64,000 nucleotides of DNA. Origin: Pseudoxanthomonas suwonensis 11-1 (GTDB lineage Bacteria; Pseudomonadota; Gammaproteobacteria; Xanthomonadales; Xanthomonadaceae). Position 1 is the first letter of the stretch, and every line of letters starts with the position of its first letter. Positions 1 to 7,954 of this stretch are shown in pieces. The stretch lies in contig NC_014924.1 in the NCBI RefSeq assembly GCF_000185965.1, positions 3,038,001 to 3,102,000 of the forward strand, written 5' to 3'. Position numbers and translations under genes: made by a program. Under the pieces are notes generated by a model. It did no database searches. It saw only the letters and a list, made by a program, of their open reading frames with translations, and was not told where the DNA came from.

Positions 1-110
1 ACGCGGATGCCGCGTTCGTCCCAGGACACGACCTCGTCCCACAGGCACATCCGGCCCTGGTGCGGGACCAGGGCGAGGATACCTTCGCGGCCGGGCAGCG
101 GCCGGTTCAT
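1..110 (-). CDS. Hotdog-fold 3-hydroxyacyl-ACP dehydratase, N-terminal fragment (cut by window edge)
   Basis: Reading leftward from an ATG at 110, 36 codons are visible. They contain VPHQGRMCLWDEVVSWDERG, which resembles the N-terminus of the FabZ/ApeP-like hotdog dehydratases of aryl polyene clusters. Its ATG overlaps the TGA of the upstream MMPL gene (ATGA), so the two are translationally coupled. The expected role is dehydration of 3-hydroxyacyl-ACP intermediates during polyene elongation in the cytoplasm. The rest of the gene lies outside the window. The family call rests on a short stretch plus the neighbours. Confidence 0.6.
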   Translation of the reverse strand, partial: MNRPLPGREGILALVPHQGRMCLWDEVVSWDERGIR

Positions 111-2446
111 CGCGCCTCCTCCGGGCTGCGCGCGACCAGCACCGCCAGCACGAAGTTGAACACCACGCCCAGGGCCACGGTGCTGCCGATCGCGCGCAGT
201 ACCGGGATCGAGGACAGCGCCAGCAGGCCGAACACCAGGGTGGTGGTCAGGCTGCACACGATCACCGCGTGCAGGGTGCGCAGCTGGTCGGCGCGGTCGT
301 CGCCGGCGTGGTCGAAGAACAGCGCGTAGTCCAGGCCCAGGCCGGCGGCCAGGATCAGCGAGACCAGGTGGAACAGGTTCAGCTCCACGCCGAAGGCGCG
401 CAGCACGGCCAGGATCAGCAGGGTGGTCAGCGCCATCGGCGCCAGCACCCGCAGCACGCGGCGGCGGTCGCGCAGGGCGACCACGACCACGCCGGCCAGC
501 AGCAGGGCCGCCACCGCCAGCGCGCCAAGCAGGCGCAGGCGCCACTGCGCGACCAGCGACTCGGAGGCCTGCTTGAGGTCCAGCAGCTGCGCGCCGGTGT
601 TCTCCACCGCCGAGGCCAGCGCCTGCGGATCCTCCAGCCCGGTCAGCGAGACCAGCGCGGTGGCGTGGCCTTCGCCGCGCACCAGCAGGCCACCGACCGC
701 CAGTTCCAGCGGCGTGCCGGCCAGGTCGTCCACGGTCAGCGGCGGCGCCTCGCGGGCGGCGGCCACGTCCTCGAGGAAGGGCTCGAAGGCGTCGGGCAGG
801 AACGGCGAATCCTCCAGCGCCTGTTCCAGCGAGGCGCGCAGGGTGTCCGCGTCGGGCAGCTTCGCCTGGCGCGCGCGCTGCAAGGCGGCGCTCGGCAGGT
901 AGCGCGCGGCCAGGTCGTAACCGGCCAGCACGCCTTCGGCTTTCAGCTTCTCCAGCACCGGCAACAGGCGTTCGGAACGGAACAGCGCCGCCTCCACGTC
1001 GGTGTCCTGGACGGCGAGCATGTAGCGCACGTCCGGCGCGCCCAGCTCGGCGCGCAGCTGCGCATCGCGCTGCAGGTCGGCCGCCGGCACCGGGGTCAGC
1101 CGCGACAGGTCGTTCTGCCAGAACGCGCCCGGCGCGAACAGCACCACCGCCAGGGCGACGAGCGCGAGCCCGGCCAGGGTGCGGCGCGGGCGCGGCAGGC
1201 CTTCCAGCCGGCGCCAGATGCCGTCCAGCCGGGCCGAACCGGCCGGATCGCGGCGCATCGGCGTCACCAGGCGAGGCAGCAGCCAGCGGGTGGTCGCGGC
1301 GGCCACGGCGAGGCCGGCGATGGTGAACACCGCCAGCTGCTCCAGGCCCTGCACGCCGGAGAACAGGAAGGTGGCGTAGGCAATGCAGGTGGCCAGCACG
1401 CCGGTGACCAGGGTCGGCCACAGCGCGCGCACGCTGGCGACCGGCGACTGCCCGGGGCGCAGGTGGCTGAAGAAGTGGATCGGATAGTCCTGGGCCACGC
1501 CAATGAGGGTGAAGCCGAAGGCCAGGGTGATGCCGTGCACGCCATCGAACAGCAACGCCACCGCGCCAAGGCCGGCGAGCCCGCCGCTGGCCAGCGGCAG
1601 CGCGCCCAGCAGCGGGATGCTCAACCGCCGGTAGGCCAGGCCCAGCAGCAACAGCAGGCCGATGGTGTCGACCGTGCCGATCCACGACACCTCGCGCTCG
1701 GTGCGCTCGCGGATGGAGACGGCGAAGGCGCCGGGGCCGGACATCTCCAGGCGGGTCGCGGCGCCCTCCGGACGGGTGGCATCGAACGCGGCCTGGATCG
1801 CGGCCACCGCTGCCTGCTGCCCGGCGCTGTCGAAGCCGGCGGCGGCGGTCTGCACCAGCAGCAGGGCCTGCTCACCGGCGCGGTCGAACCACACGCCGTG
1901 GCGGCGCTGCGGCGCCTGCGCCGGCTGCCAGGCCTCGGCCAGGCGCAGGGTTTCCAGGGTCGGGTCGGAAGGCACCAGCGGCTCGACCAGGTCGGCCGCG
2001 GGCGAGCCCAGGTCCTGCAGGCGCTGCCCGAGTTCGGCGTGCAACGTGCCGGCATCCAGCGACTGCGCCTGCGGCGAGGGCGACAGCAGGTAGCGGTAGG
2101 GCCGCAGGTCCTCGGGCACTGCGTCCAGGCCGGCGTCCTCGCCATTGGCGACCAGGGCGATCTCCGGGCGCGCGGCCAGTCCGGCCGCCAGCGCGCGCGA
2201 ATGCGCGGCCGCGGTTTCCCCGTCCGCGCCGGACACGGCCAGCAGCAGCAGGCGCGAGCCCGGGCCCTCGCCCAGCTCGTCCACCAGCAGTACCTGGGCC
2301 GGGGTGCGCGGGGTGGGCAGGAAGCGGCGCAGGTCCTCCTCCATCTTCAGGCCGCGCGACAGCAGCAGGCCGCCCAGGGCCAGCAGCACGATCCAGCCCA
2401 GCAGCAGGACCAGGCGCGCCCGGTCCCGCGGTTCGAAACGCAGCAT
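107..2446 (-). CDS. MMPL/RND-superfamily exporter of the xanthomonadin (aryl polyene) cluster
   Basis: This 779-residue protein has the two-half architecture of MMPL exporters. One N-terminal membrane helix (about residues 13-30) is followed by a large periplasmic domain, a block of helices (about 255-400, with GLLLLLGLAYRRLSIPLLGA), a second periplasmic domain and a second helix block (about 645-775). In aryl polyene and xanthomonadin clusters such proteins are thought to move the finished pigment lipid across the inner membrane. It starts 6 bp after the LolA-like gene and overlaps the next dehydratase by 4 bp, so it belongs to the leftward operon. The substrate is inferred from context only. 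Confidence 0.85.
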   Translation of the reverse strand: MLRFEPRDRARLVLLLGWIVLLALGGLLLSRGLKMEEDLRRFLPTPRTPAQVLLVDELGEGPGSRLLLLAVSGADGETAAAHSRALAAGLAARPEIALVANGEDAGLDAVPEDLRPYRYLLSPSPQAQSLDAGTLHAELGQRLQDLGSPAADLVEPLVPSDPTLETLRLAEAWQPAQAPQRRHGVWFDRAGEQALLLVQTAAAGFDSAGQQAAVAAIQAAFDATRPEGAATRLEMSGPGAFAVSIRERTEREVSWIGTVDTIGLLLLLGLAYRRLSIPLLGALPLASGGLAGLGAVALLFDGVHGITLAFGFTLIGVAQDYPIHFFSHLRPGQSPVASVRALWPTLVTGVLATCIAYATFLFSGVQGLEQLAVFTIAGLAVAAATTRWLLPRLVTPMRRDPAGSARLDGIWRRLEGLPRPRRTLAGLALVALAVVLFAPGAFWQNDLSRLTPVPAADLQRDAQLRAELGAPDVRYMLAVQDTDVEAALFRSERLLPVLEKLKAEGVLAGYDLAARYLPSAALQRARQAKLPDADTLRASLEQALEDSPFLPDAFEPFLEDVAAAREAPPLTVDDLAGTPLELAVGGLLVRGEGHATALVSLTGLEDPQALASAVENTGAQLLDLKQASESLVAQWRLRLLGALAVAALLLAGVVVVALRDRRRVLRVLAPMALTTLLILAVLRAFGVELNLFHLVSLILAAGLGLDYALFFDHAGDDRADQLRTLHAVIVCSLTTTLVFGLLALSSIPVLRAIGSTVALGVVFNFVLAVLVARSPEEAR

Positions 2447-2452
2447 CCGCGC

Positions 2453-3118
2453 CTACTCCGCCTTGCCGTGGCAGAGCGTGGCCAGCGCCTGCATGTCCTC
2501 GATGCCGGCGGCAGCGGCCGCGGAGGCCGCCATCAGCGTGCGCTGCGGTTCGCCACGCACCGGATGGCTCTCCACGCACAGCAGGTCGGCGCCCTGGCCG
2601 TGCAGGTCGATGCGCTGCAGCGAACGCGCCAGCCTGGCGTCGCGCGGCTGCAGGCGCAGGGTCCAGGCCTGCAGCGTGCCCTGCGACTGCACCGAATAGG
2701 TCTTCTCCAGGCGCGCGGTGTCGCCGGCCAGCAGTGCGCCGAAGCCGTTCTGGATCGCCTCCAGCTCCGGCACCTGGTGCAGCGAGACCTTGCGCGGGGC
2801 GCGCCCGGCGCGCTCGATCACCGCCTCGCCCGCGGACAGGGTGGTGGTCTCTACATAGGGCACGCGTACCTCGCGCACCAGGTCGCCGTTGGCTTCGCGC
2901 CGGTACTCGCCCTCGATGCGCAGCGGCTTCTTCAGCATCGGCGACTGCCGCACCTCGACGAACGGGGTCTGGCTGGGCGCGGGGCGGGCCACCGCGCGCA
3001 GGATCACCGCTGCGTCCGGGCCGGTCTCAGCGGCCAGCGCCGCCGGCAGCGCCGTCGCGCACGCCAGCAGCAGCGCGGGGAGCAGGCGCCGCGACGCCGG
3101 TCGGGTCGGATGGGTCAT
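2453..3118 (-). CDS. LolA-like outer-membrane lipoprotein carrier of the pigment cluster
   Basis: A 221-residue exported protein. The chosen ATG at 3118 gives MTHPTRPASRRLL followed by a hydrophobic signal peptide ending near ALAAE; a longer frame opens 18 codons earlier but would put a poor Ser/Thr-rich leader before the signal. The mature part (FVEVRQSPMLKKPLRIEGEY, then VREVRVPYVETTTLSAGEAV) matches the LolA-like family found in aryl polyene clusters, whose members are thought to carry the lipid-linked pigment across the periplasm. The start lies 92 bp inside the 3' end of the acyltransferase gene, an unusually long overlap. It is co-transcribed with the MMPL exporter. Confidence 0.8.
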   Translation of the reverse strand: MTHPTRPASRRLLPALLLACATALPAALAAETGPDAAVILRAVARPAPSQTPFVEVRQSPMLKKPLRIEGEYRREANGDLVREVRVPYVETTTLSAGEAVIERAGRAPRKVSLHQVPELEAIQNGFGALLAGDTARLEKTYSVQSQGTLQAWTLRLQPRDARLARSLQRIDLHGQGADLLCVESHPVRGEPQRTLMAASAAAAAGIEDMQALATLCHGKAE

Positions 3119-4040
3119 GGTCGTTCCAGAAGTCGTAGAAGTTGAACCAGTTGTAGGCCGCGTCGCGGGCATGGTGTTCCAGCCGCGCGGCGTAGGCGGC
3201 CACGCGTTCGCGCAGCCATTCGGCGCGGCCGGCGCGGGCCGGTGGCGGATCGGCCAGCGGATCGAGGAAGGGCTCGAAACGCAGGTCGTAGCGGTTGCCG
3301 CCGCGGTACAGGCCGAAGCACAGCAGCACCGGCGCGTGCAGGGCGATGGCCAGGCGCCAGGGCGTCAGCGGCAGCTGCGCCGGATGGCCCAGGAACGGCA
3401 CGGCCACGGTCTCCTCGTGGCCATGCACCCGGTCCACCAGCAGCGCGACCAGGGCGCCGGCCTGCAGCGCGTGCTGGATCTCCAGCGCGATCACCGGGCC
3501 AGGCTGGGCGCCGTCGATCACCCCGGCGGCCAGGGCCGGGTCCAGCGAGTCGAAGATCTGGGTCAACGTGGGGTTCTGGCCGCGGTCGAGCACGATCCGC
3601 ACCTGCAGCCCCGGGCGCCGCCGCGACAGCACGCGCAGGGCGTCGAAACTGCCCAGGTGCGAGCCGAACAGCAGCGCGCCGCGGCCCTGGTCCAGCAGCG
3701 CTTCCAGGTGTTCCAGGCCCTGCACGTCGATGTCGAACACCCCCATGCGTCCGCCGAGCAGGAACACCCGGTCCAGGATCGTCGCGGAGAAGGTGTGGAT
3801 ATGCCGGGCCACCGCCCACAGCGAGGCCGGCCGCCCCTGCACCCGCGACAGCCAGGCGCGCGAGGCGCGGCGCTCGGCGGCGCGCACGCACAGGAAGTAG
3901 GCCACGATCGGGTACAGGCACAGGCGCGCCGCGCCACGGCCACCGCCGCGGGCGATCGCCAGGATCAGCCGCACCATCGCCGGGCTGCCGCCCTCCGGGC
4001 GCTGCTTCCAGGACGGACGCACCTTCGCCTCAGCGGCCAT
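3027..4040 (-). CDS. LpxL/HtrB-like acyltransferase of the pigment cluster
   Basis: A 337-residue protein of the lysophospholipid/lipid A acyltransferase family. The HX4D-like catalytic motif is visible as GSHLGSFDALR, and the C-terminal half carries the usual RAEWLRERVAAYAARLE and YNWFNFYDFW blocks. In aryl polyene clusters this enzyme is proposed to join the polyene acyl chain to its lipid or sugar anchor at the inner membrane. The ATG at 4040 overlaps the preceding dehydratase by 11 bp; an in-frame ATG at 4067 is further inside that gene. After YDFWND the reading frame runs on through an Ala/Pro/Gly-rich tail that overlaps the LolA-like gene. Confidence 0.8.
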   Translation of the reverse strand: MAAEAKVRPSWKQRPEGGSPAMVRLILAIARGGGRGAARLCLYPIVAYFLCVRAAERRASRAWLSRVQGRPASLWAVARHIHTFSATILDRVFLLGGRMGVFDIDVQGLEHLEALLDQGRGALLFGSHLGSFDALRVLSRRRPGLQVRIVLDRGQNPTLTQIFDSLDPALAAGVIDGAQPGPVIALEIQHALQAGALVALLVDRVHGHEETVAVPFLGHPAQLPLTPWRLAIALHAPVLLCFGLYRGGNRYDLRFEPFLDPLADPPPARAGRAEWLRERVAAYAARLEHHARDAAYNWFNFYDFWNDHDPSDPTGVAAPAPRAAAGVRDGAAGGAGR

Positions 4041-4323
4041 CGGCGGCCCCTGCGCGCAGCTGGCCACTGGCCAGCACGGTGTCGCCGCGGCGCACCTGGA
4101 AGCGCCACGCCGGGGCCTCTCCCTCCAGCACCACCTCGGCTTCCTCGCCCGGCAGCAGCGGGTGCAGGAACTTCACCTGCGGCAGCTGCAGCGGGCCGCG
4201 CGCGCCATGGGCGGCCTCGACCGCCTCCAGCACGCGCTCGAGCAGGACCACGCCCGGCACCAGCGGGCGGCCGGGGAAGTGCCCGTCCAGGCAGGGATCG
4301 TCAGCGGGGATAGTGAAACGCAT
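4030..4323 (-). CDS. ApeI-like hotdog dehydratase
   Basis: A small 97-residue hotdog protein. The N-terminal LDGHFPGRPLVPGVVLLERV is the FabA/FabZ-type active-site segment (His-Phe-Pro, then Pro-Gly-Val). Its short length fits the ApeI dehydratases of aryl polyene clusters rather than housekeeping FabZ. With the second dehydratase at the left edge it would provide the repeated dehydrations that leave a conjugated polyene. It overlaps the acyltransferase start by 11 bp and follows the membrane protein gene by 30 bp. Confidence 0.8.
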   Translation of the reverse strand: MRFTIPADDPCLDGHFPGRPLVPGVVLLERVLEAVEAAHGARGPLQLPQVKFLHPLLPGEEAEVVLEGEAPAWRFQVRRGDTVLASGQLRAGAADGR

Positions 4324-4353
4324 CGCGCAAGGATAGCCCGCCGCGGGCGCGGC

Positions 4354-5103
4354 TCAGCCCAGCAGCTCGCGCCAGAACCGCGGACCCAGCGCCGCCATCT
4401 GGCGGATGAAGTCCAGCCCGTTGCGGTAGGGCTGGCGCGGGAAGCGGCGCTTGCGCCAGGCGAACTCGCCGAGCATGAAGCCGCCGACCACGCCGTAGTT
4501 GAGCAGGTTGGCGAACCAGGACCATGCCTCCGGGGTCACCACCACCGGCGGCGTGCGCCCCAGCGCGTGCAGCACCCCGCCCGGCACCGCCCACAGCGCC
4601 AGCAGGGCGTTGGCCACGGTCAGCAGGGCCAGGACCCCGGCCCAGCCGGCGGTGAGCCGCCGCGCGTACGCGGCCAGGTCGTCGGTGTACGCCTGCCCGG
4701 CACGCTCGTGCAGGGCGCGGACGATGCGGGCGATCAGCGGGGTGCGCCCGCCCCACAGGCTGCGCGCGAACCACCACGCCAGCCAGCCGGTGAACAGCAC
4801 GGGCGGGGCCAGCAGCAGCAGTTGCGGCCAGGGGCCGCCGTCGATCCAGGCCAGCCCGGCCAGCAGCACCGCCAGCAGGGCCAGGGCCCAGAACCGGAGG
4901 CGCAGTAGCGGGGCGGCCAGCAGCAGCAGGACCAGGTCGGCCAGGGCCAGGCTGGCCCAGGGCGCGCCCTTCACCGTGGCGGCATGGGCCAGGAACGGAT
5001 AGGCCACGCACAGCAGCAGCTGGACGGGCAGCAGCAGGGCCGGGCCGGCGCCGGTGGCACCGGGACCGCGCGGGGCTTCAGCCGGCGCGCTGCGACTGGA
5101 CAT
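4354..5103 (-). CDS. COG4648-like integral membrane protein of the pigment cluster
   Basis: About 249 residues with several hydrophobic helices: LLLPVQLLLCVAYPFL, a Leu/Ala-rich pair near residues 50-90, and GWAGVLALLTVANALLALWA further on. The C-terminus is soluble (RQPYRNGLDFIRQMAALGP). Proteins of this type sit next to the ACP gene in xanthomonadin and aryl polyene clusters, but the biochemical role is not established. The ATG at 5103 overlaps the ACP gene by 26 bp. A longer frame to 5235 exists, but its first 44 residues are an Arg/Trp/Cys-rich shadow of the ACP gene, so it was rejected. Confidence 0.7.
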   Translation of the reverse strand: MSSRSAPAEAPRGPGATGAGPALLLPVQLLLCVAYPFLAHAATVKGAPWASLALADLVLLLLAAPLLRLRFWALALLAVLLAGLAWIDGGPWPQLLLLAPPVLFTGWLAWWFARSLWGGRTPLIARIVRALHERAGQAYTDDLAAYARRLTAGWAGVLALLTVANALLALWAVPGGVLHALGRTPPVVVTPEAWSWFANLLNYGVVGGFMLGEFAWRKRRFPRQPYRNGLDFIRQMAALGPRFWRELLG

Positions 5104-5344
5104 GGGCCGCCAGCGCGCGCAGCGAGGCGAAGATGCGGTGGTTGTCCTCGCCGTCCGAGCGCAGCTGCACGCCGTAGCGCTTGGCCACGGCCAGCGACAG
5201 CTCCAGCGCGTCGATCGAGTCCAGGCCCAGGCCATCGTTGAACAGCGGCGCCTCCGGGTCGATCCCGTGGGGGTCGACGCCCTCCAGGTTCAGGCTCTCC
5301 ACCAGGAGTTCGGCCAGTTCACGCTCGGCTTCGGTCTGCGACAT
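5078..5344 (-). CDS. xanC: Acyl carrier protein of the xanthomonadin cluster
   Basis: An 88-residue acidic acyl carrier protein. The phosphopantetheine attachment Ser lies in DGLGLDSIDALELSLAV, the standard ACP motif. The ATG at 5344 has a GGAAG Shine-Dalgarno 6 nt upstream; an in-frame ATG at 5362 is the alternative. In Xanthomonas, XanC is reported to carry the 3-hydroxybenzoyl starter that XanA2 loads and on which the polyene is extended; the same role is inferred here from cluster content. It is the first gene of the leftward operon and diverges from the halogenase. Conversion to holo-ACP needs a 4'-phosphopantetheinyl transferase, and one is encoded at 61389. Confidence 0.8.
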   Translation of the reverse strand: MSQTEAERELAELLVESLNLEGVDPHGIDPEAPLFNDGLGLDSIDALELSLAVAKRYGVQLRSDGEDNHRIFASLRALAAHVQSQRAG

Positions 5345-5480
5345 CGGGACTTCCAGGGTCATACAGGGCCGGCAACGATCCGGCATCGTCCGCCCGGGTG
5401 CAAGTCCGGTCGCCACGGGGCGGGCGTGATGACCGTCGCGCTATCATGCCACCCCGTCCAGTAGACCCGGCTGCCACTGC

Positions 5481-6863
5481 ATGATCCCGAACGACCCGAC
5501 GCTCCCTCCCACCGCGCCTGGGGCGCCCACGGAGGCAACGAACGTGGTCGACACGGATGTGCTGGTGATCGGCGGCGGCCCCGCCGGGACCACCGCCGCG
5601 ACCTTCCTGGCCCGCCGCGGCCGCAAGGTCGTGCTGCTGGAGAAGGACGTGCACCCGCGCTTCCACATCGGCGAGTCGCTGCTGCCGATGAACCTGCCGA
5701 TCCTCGAGCGCCTGGGCGTGCTGGAGCAGGTGCGCCAGATCGGCGTGTACAAGCCCGGCGCCGACTTCCCGATGCGCGGCAACGCCGACAGCGTCAACGT
5801 GTTCCGCTTCGACCGCGCGCTCAACCCGCGCTTCGGCCATGCCTACCAGGTCAAGCGCGCCGAGTTCGACACCATCCTGTTCGACAACGCCATCGCCAGC
5901 GGCGTGGACGCGCGCCAGCAGGTCAAGGTCGAGCAGGTCGAGTTCGGCGCCGACGGCCGCCCCGCCCTGGTGCGCGCGCGCCAGGCCGACGGCACCGCGC
6001 TGGCCTTCCGCCCACGCTACCTGGTCGACGCCAGCGGCCGCGACACCTTCCTCGGCAACAAGCTCAAGCTGAAGAAGAAGAACCCCAGGCACCAGTCGGC
6101 GGCGATCTTCAGCCACTTCCGCGGCGTCACCCGGCGCGAGGGCGAAGCCGCCGGCAACATCACCGTCGAGCGCTTCGCCCACGGCTGGATGTGGCTGATC
6201 CCGCTGACCGGCGACATCATGAGCGTCGGCGCGGTGTGCTTCCCCGAATACCTGAAGACCCGCACCGGCGACAACGAGTCGTTCCTGATGCAGACCCTGC
6301 GCGACACCCCGTCGGTGTGGGCGCGCATGGCCAATGCCGAGCGCGTGGCCCCGGTGCACGCCACCGGCAACTACTCCTACACCTGCGAGCGCATGCACGG
6401 TCCGGGCTGGGTGATGGCCGGCGATGCCTTCGCCTTCATCGATCCCGTGTTCTCCTCGGGCGTGTACCTGGGCATGAACAGCGGCGAGCAGGCCGCGGCC
6501 ACGGTCGACGCGATCCTGTCCGAACCATCGCGCGAGGCCGCCGAGCAGCGCGCCATGGACCGCCGCCTGCGCCGCGGGCTGCGCTACTTCTCCTGGTTCA
6601 TCTACCGCTTCACCACCCCGGTCATGGAGCACCTGTTCGCGAACCCGCGCAACCACTGGCAGCTGGAGCAGGCCGTCATCTCGATGCTGGCCGGCGACGT
6701 GTTCGACAACACCGCCGTGCGCTGGCGCCTGCGCGCGTTCCGCGTGGTCTACAACCTGACCGCGATCAGCATGGCGCCGAAGGCGCTGGCCGGCTGGCTG
6801 CGCCGGCGCCGCCAGGTGGGCCAGCGCTTCAGCGGCGACACCCTGCAGGGAGGCAACCCGTGA
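5481..6863 (+). CDS. Flavin-dependent halogenase-like oxidoreductase of the pigment cluster
   Basis: A 460-residue FAD-binding protein. The dinucleotide motif VIGGGPAGTTAATFL lies at about residues 31-45. The flavin-halogenase hallmark WxWxIP is present as WMWLIP (residues 236-241). The FAD motif GDAFAFIDPVFSSGV follows at about residues 314-328. Xanthomonadins are brominated aryl polyenes, so a cluster-borne tryptophan-halogenase-like enzyme is the natural candidate for ring halogenation; the substrate is not proven. The start ATG follows the ACP operon divergently with a 136-bp gap. Its TGA overlaps the GTG of the chorismatase (GTGA), so the two are coupled. Confidence 0.85.
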   Translation: MIPNDPTLPPTAPGAPTEATNVVDTDVLVIGGGPAGTTAATFLARRGRKVVLLEKDVHPRFHIGESLLPMNLPILERLGVLEQVRQIGVYKPGADFPMRGNADSVNVFRFDRALNPRFGHAYQVKRAEFDTILFDNAIASGVDARQQVKVEQVEFGADGRPALVRARQADGTALAFRPRYLVDASGRDTFLGNKLKLKKKNPRHQSAAIFSHFRGVTRREGEAAGNITVERFAHGWMWLIPLTGDIMSVGAVCFPEYLKTRTGDNESFLMQTLRDTPSVWARMANAERVAPVHATGNYSYTCERMHGPGWVMAGDAFAFIDPVFSSGVYLGMNSGEQAAATVDAILSEPSREAAEQRAMDRRLRRGLRYFSWFIYRFTTPVMEHLFANPRNHWQLEQAVISMLAGDVFDNTAVRWRLRAFRVVYNLTAISMAPKALAGWLRRRRQVGQRFSGDTLQGGNP

Positions 6864-7876
6864 GCCGCCCGCTGCCGCTGCCCGGTTCCGACGCCCGCCT
6901 GCACGTCGGGTATGCGCCCGCGCCTACCCTGCAGGCGCAGCTGGACGACCCGCGGGTGCTGGCCGTGTTCGGTTTCGGCGCGGACGCCCCCGGGCACGCC
7001 GACCCACGCTTCCTGCGGGTGCCGCTGCGCCCGCTGCAGGACGAGGCCGTGGTCGAAGTCTGGCGCACCGCCGGCCCGGTCGAACACGGCCGCGACGGCG
7101 ACGTGGCCTGGGCCAGCGACGGCCGCCTGCTGTTCGGCGCCATGGAAGTGGCCGAGCCCGACGGCGGCGACATCGAGGCCGCCGCGCGCCATGCCTACAC
7201 CCGGATCGGCGCGTTCCTCGCCGGGCTGCCGGCCTGCCACCTGCTGCGGGTGTGGAACTACATGGATGCCATCACCCTCGGCGAGGACGACGAGGAGCGC
7301 TACCGCCGCTTCTGCGTCGGCCGCGTCTCCGGCCTTGGCCAGCTCGATGCCGCCCGGCTGCCGGCGGCCACCGCGATCGGCCGCTGCGACGGCCAGCGCG
7401 TGCTGCAGGTGTACTGGCTGGCCGCCACCGGTCCCGGCACCCCCCTGGAAAATCCTCGCCAGATCAGCGCCTACCGCTACCCGCGCCAGTACGGCCCGCA
7501 GCCGCCGAGCTTCGCCCGCGCGATGCTGCCGCCCACCGGCAGCGACATGCCGCTGCTGCTGTCCGGCACCGCGGCGATCGTCGGCCATGCCTCGCAGCAC
7601 GCCGGCTCGATCCGCGCCCAGGTCGAGGAAACCCTGGCCAACATCGGCGTGCTGATCGGTTCGGCGCGGCGCATCCGGCCCTCGCTGCCGGTCGCGCCGG
7701 ACGCCGCCACCCCGCTGAAGGCCTACGTGCGCCATCCGGAGGACGCGGCCGAGGTCGCCGCGGCGCTGGATAGCCACCTGGGCCGGCAGGTGCCGCGGCT
7801 GCTGCTGCACGCCCAGGTCTGCCGGCGCGAGCTGCTGGTGGAGATCGACGGCGCCCACGGCGTGCCGCAGGTCTGA
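6860..7876 (+). CDS. xanB2: Chorismatase XanB2 (3-/4-hydroxybenzoate synthase, FkbO/Hyg5 family)
   Basis: 338 residues from a GTG start that overlaps the halogenase stop. The chorismatase family signature is clear: LLRVWNYMDAITLGEDDEER, ENPRQISAYRYPRQYGPQ and the C-terminal GTAAIVGHASQH. XanB2 of Xanthomonas is a bifunctional chorismatase that splits chorismate into 3-hydroxybenzoate, the xanthomonadin starter, and 4-hydroxybenzoate, which feeds ubiquinone. The aroE gene at 45.9 kb supplies the same shikimate pathway but is not linked. Location next to the halogenase and divergent from the ACP supports the pigment assignment. Confidence 0.9.
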   Translation: MSRPLPLPGSDARLHVGYAPAPTLQAQLDDPRVLAVFGFGADAPGHADPRFLRVPLRPLQDEAVVEVWRTAGPVEHGRDGDVAWASDGRLLFGAMEVAEPDGGDIEAAARHAYTRIGAFLAGLPACHLLRVWNYMDAITLGEDDEERYRRFCVGRVSGLGQLDAARLPAATAIGRCDGQRVLQVYWLAATGPGTPLENPRQISAYRYPRQYGPQPPSFARAMLPPTGSDMPLLLSGTAAIVGHASQHAGSIRAQVEETLANIGVLIGSARRIRPSLPVAPDAATPLKAYVRHPEDAAEVAAALDSHLGRQVPRLLLHAQVCRRELLVEIDGAHGVPQV

Positions 7877-7954
7877 AAGTCCAGCCAGGGCATTGCGGGC
7901 CCGCGGCACGCGTGGCCTGATGGCGGCCGCCAATGCCAGCCACCGGAGAGCCCC

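Noticed and set aside
269..3145. 958-codon plus-strand open frame over the pigment operon
   Set aside because: Gln/Arg/Gly-rich shadow of the minus-strand genes, as expected at this GC content; no domain.
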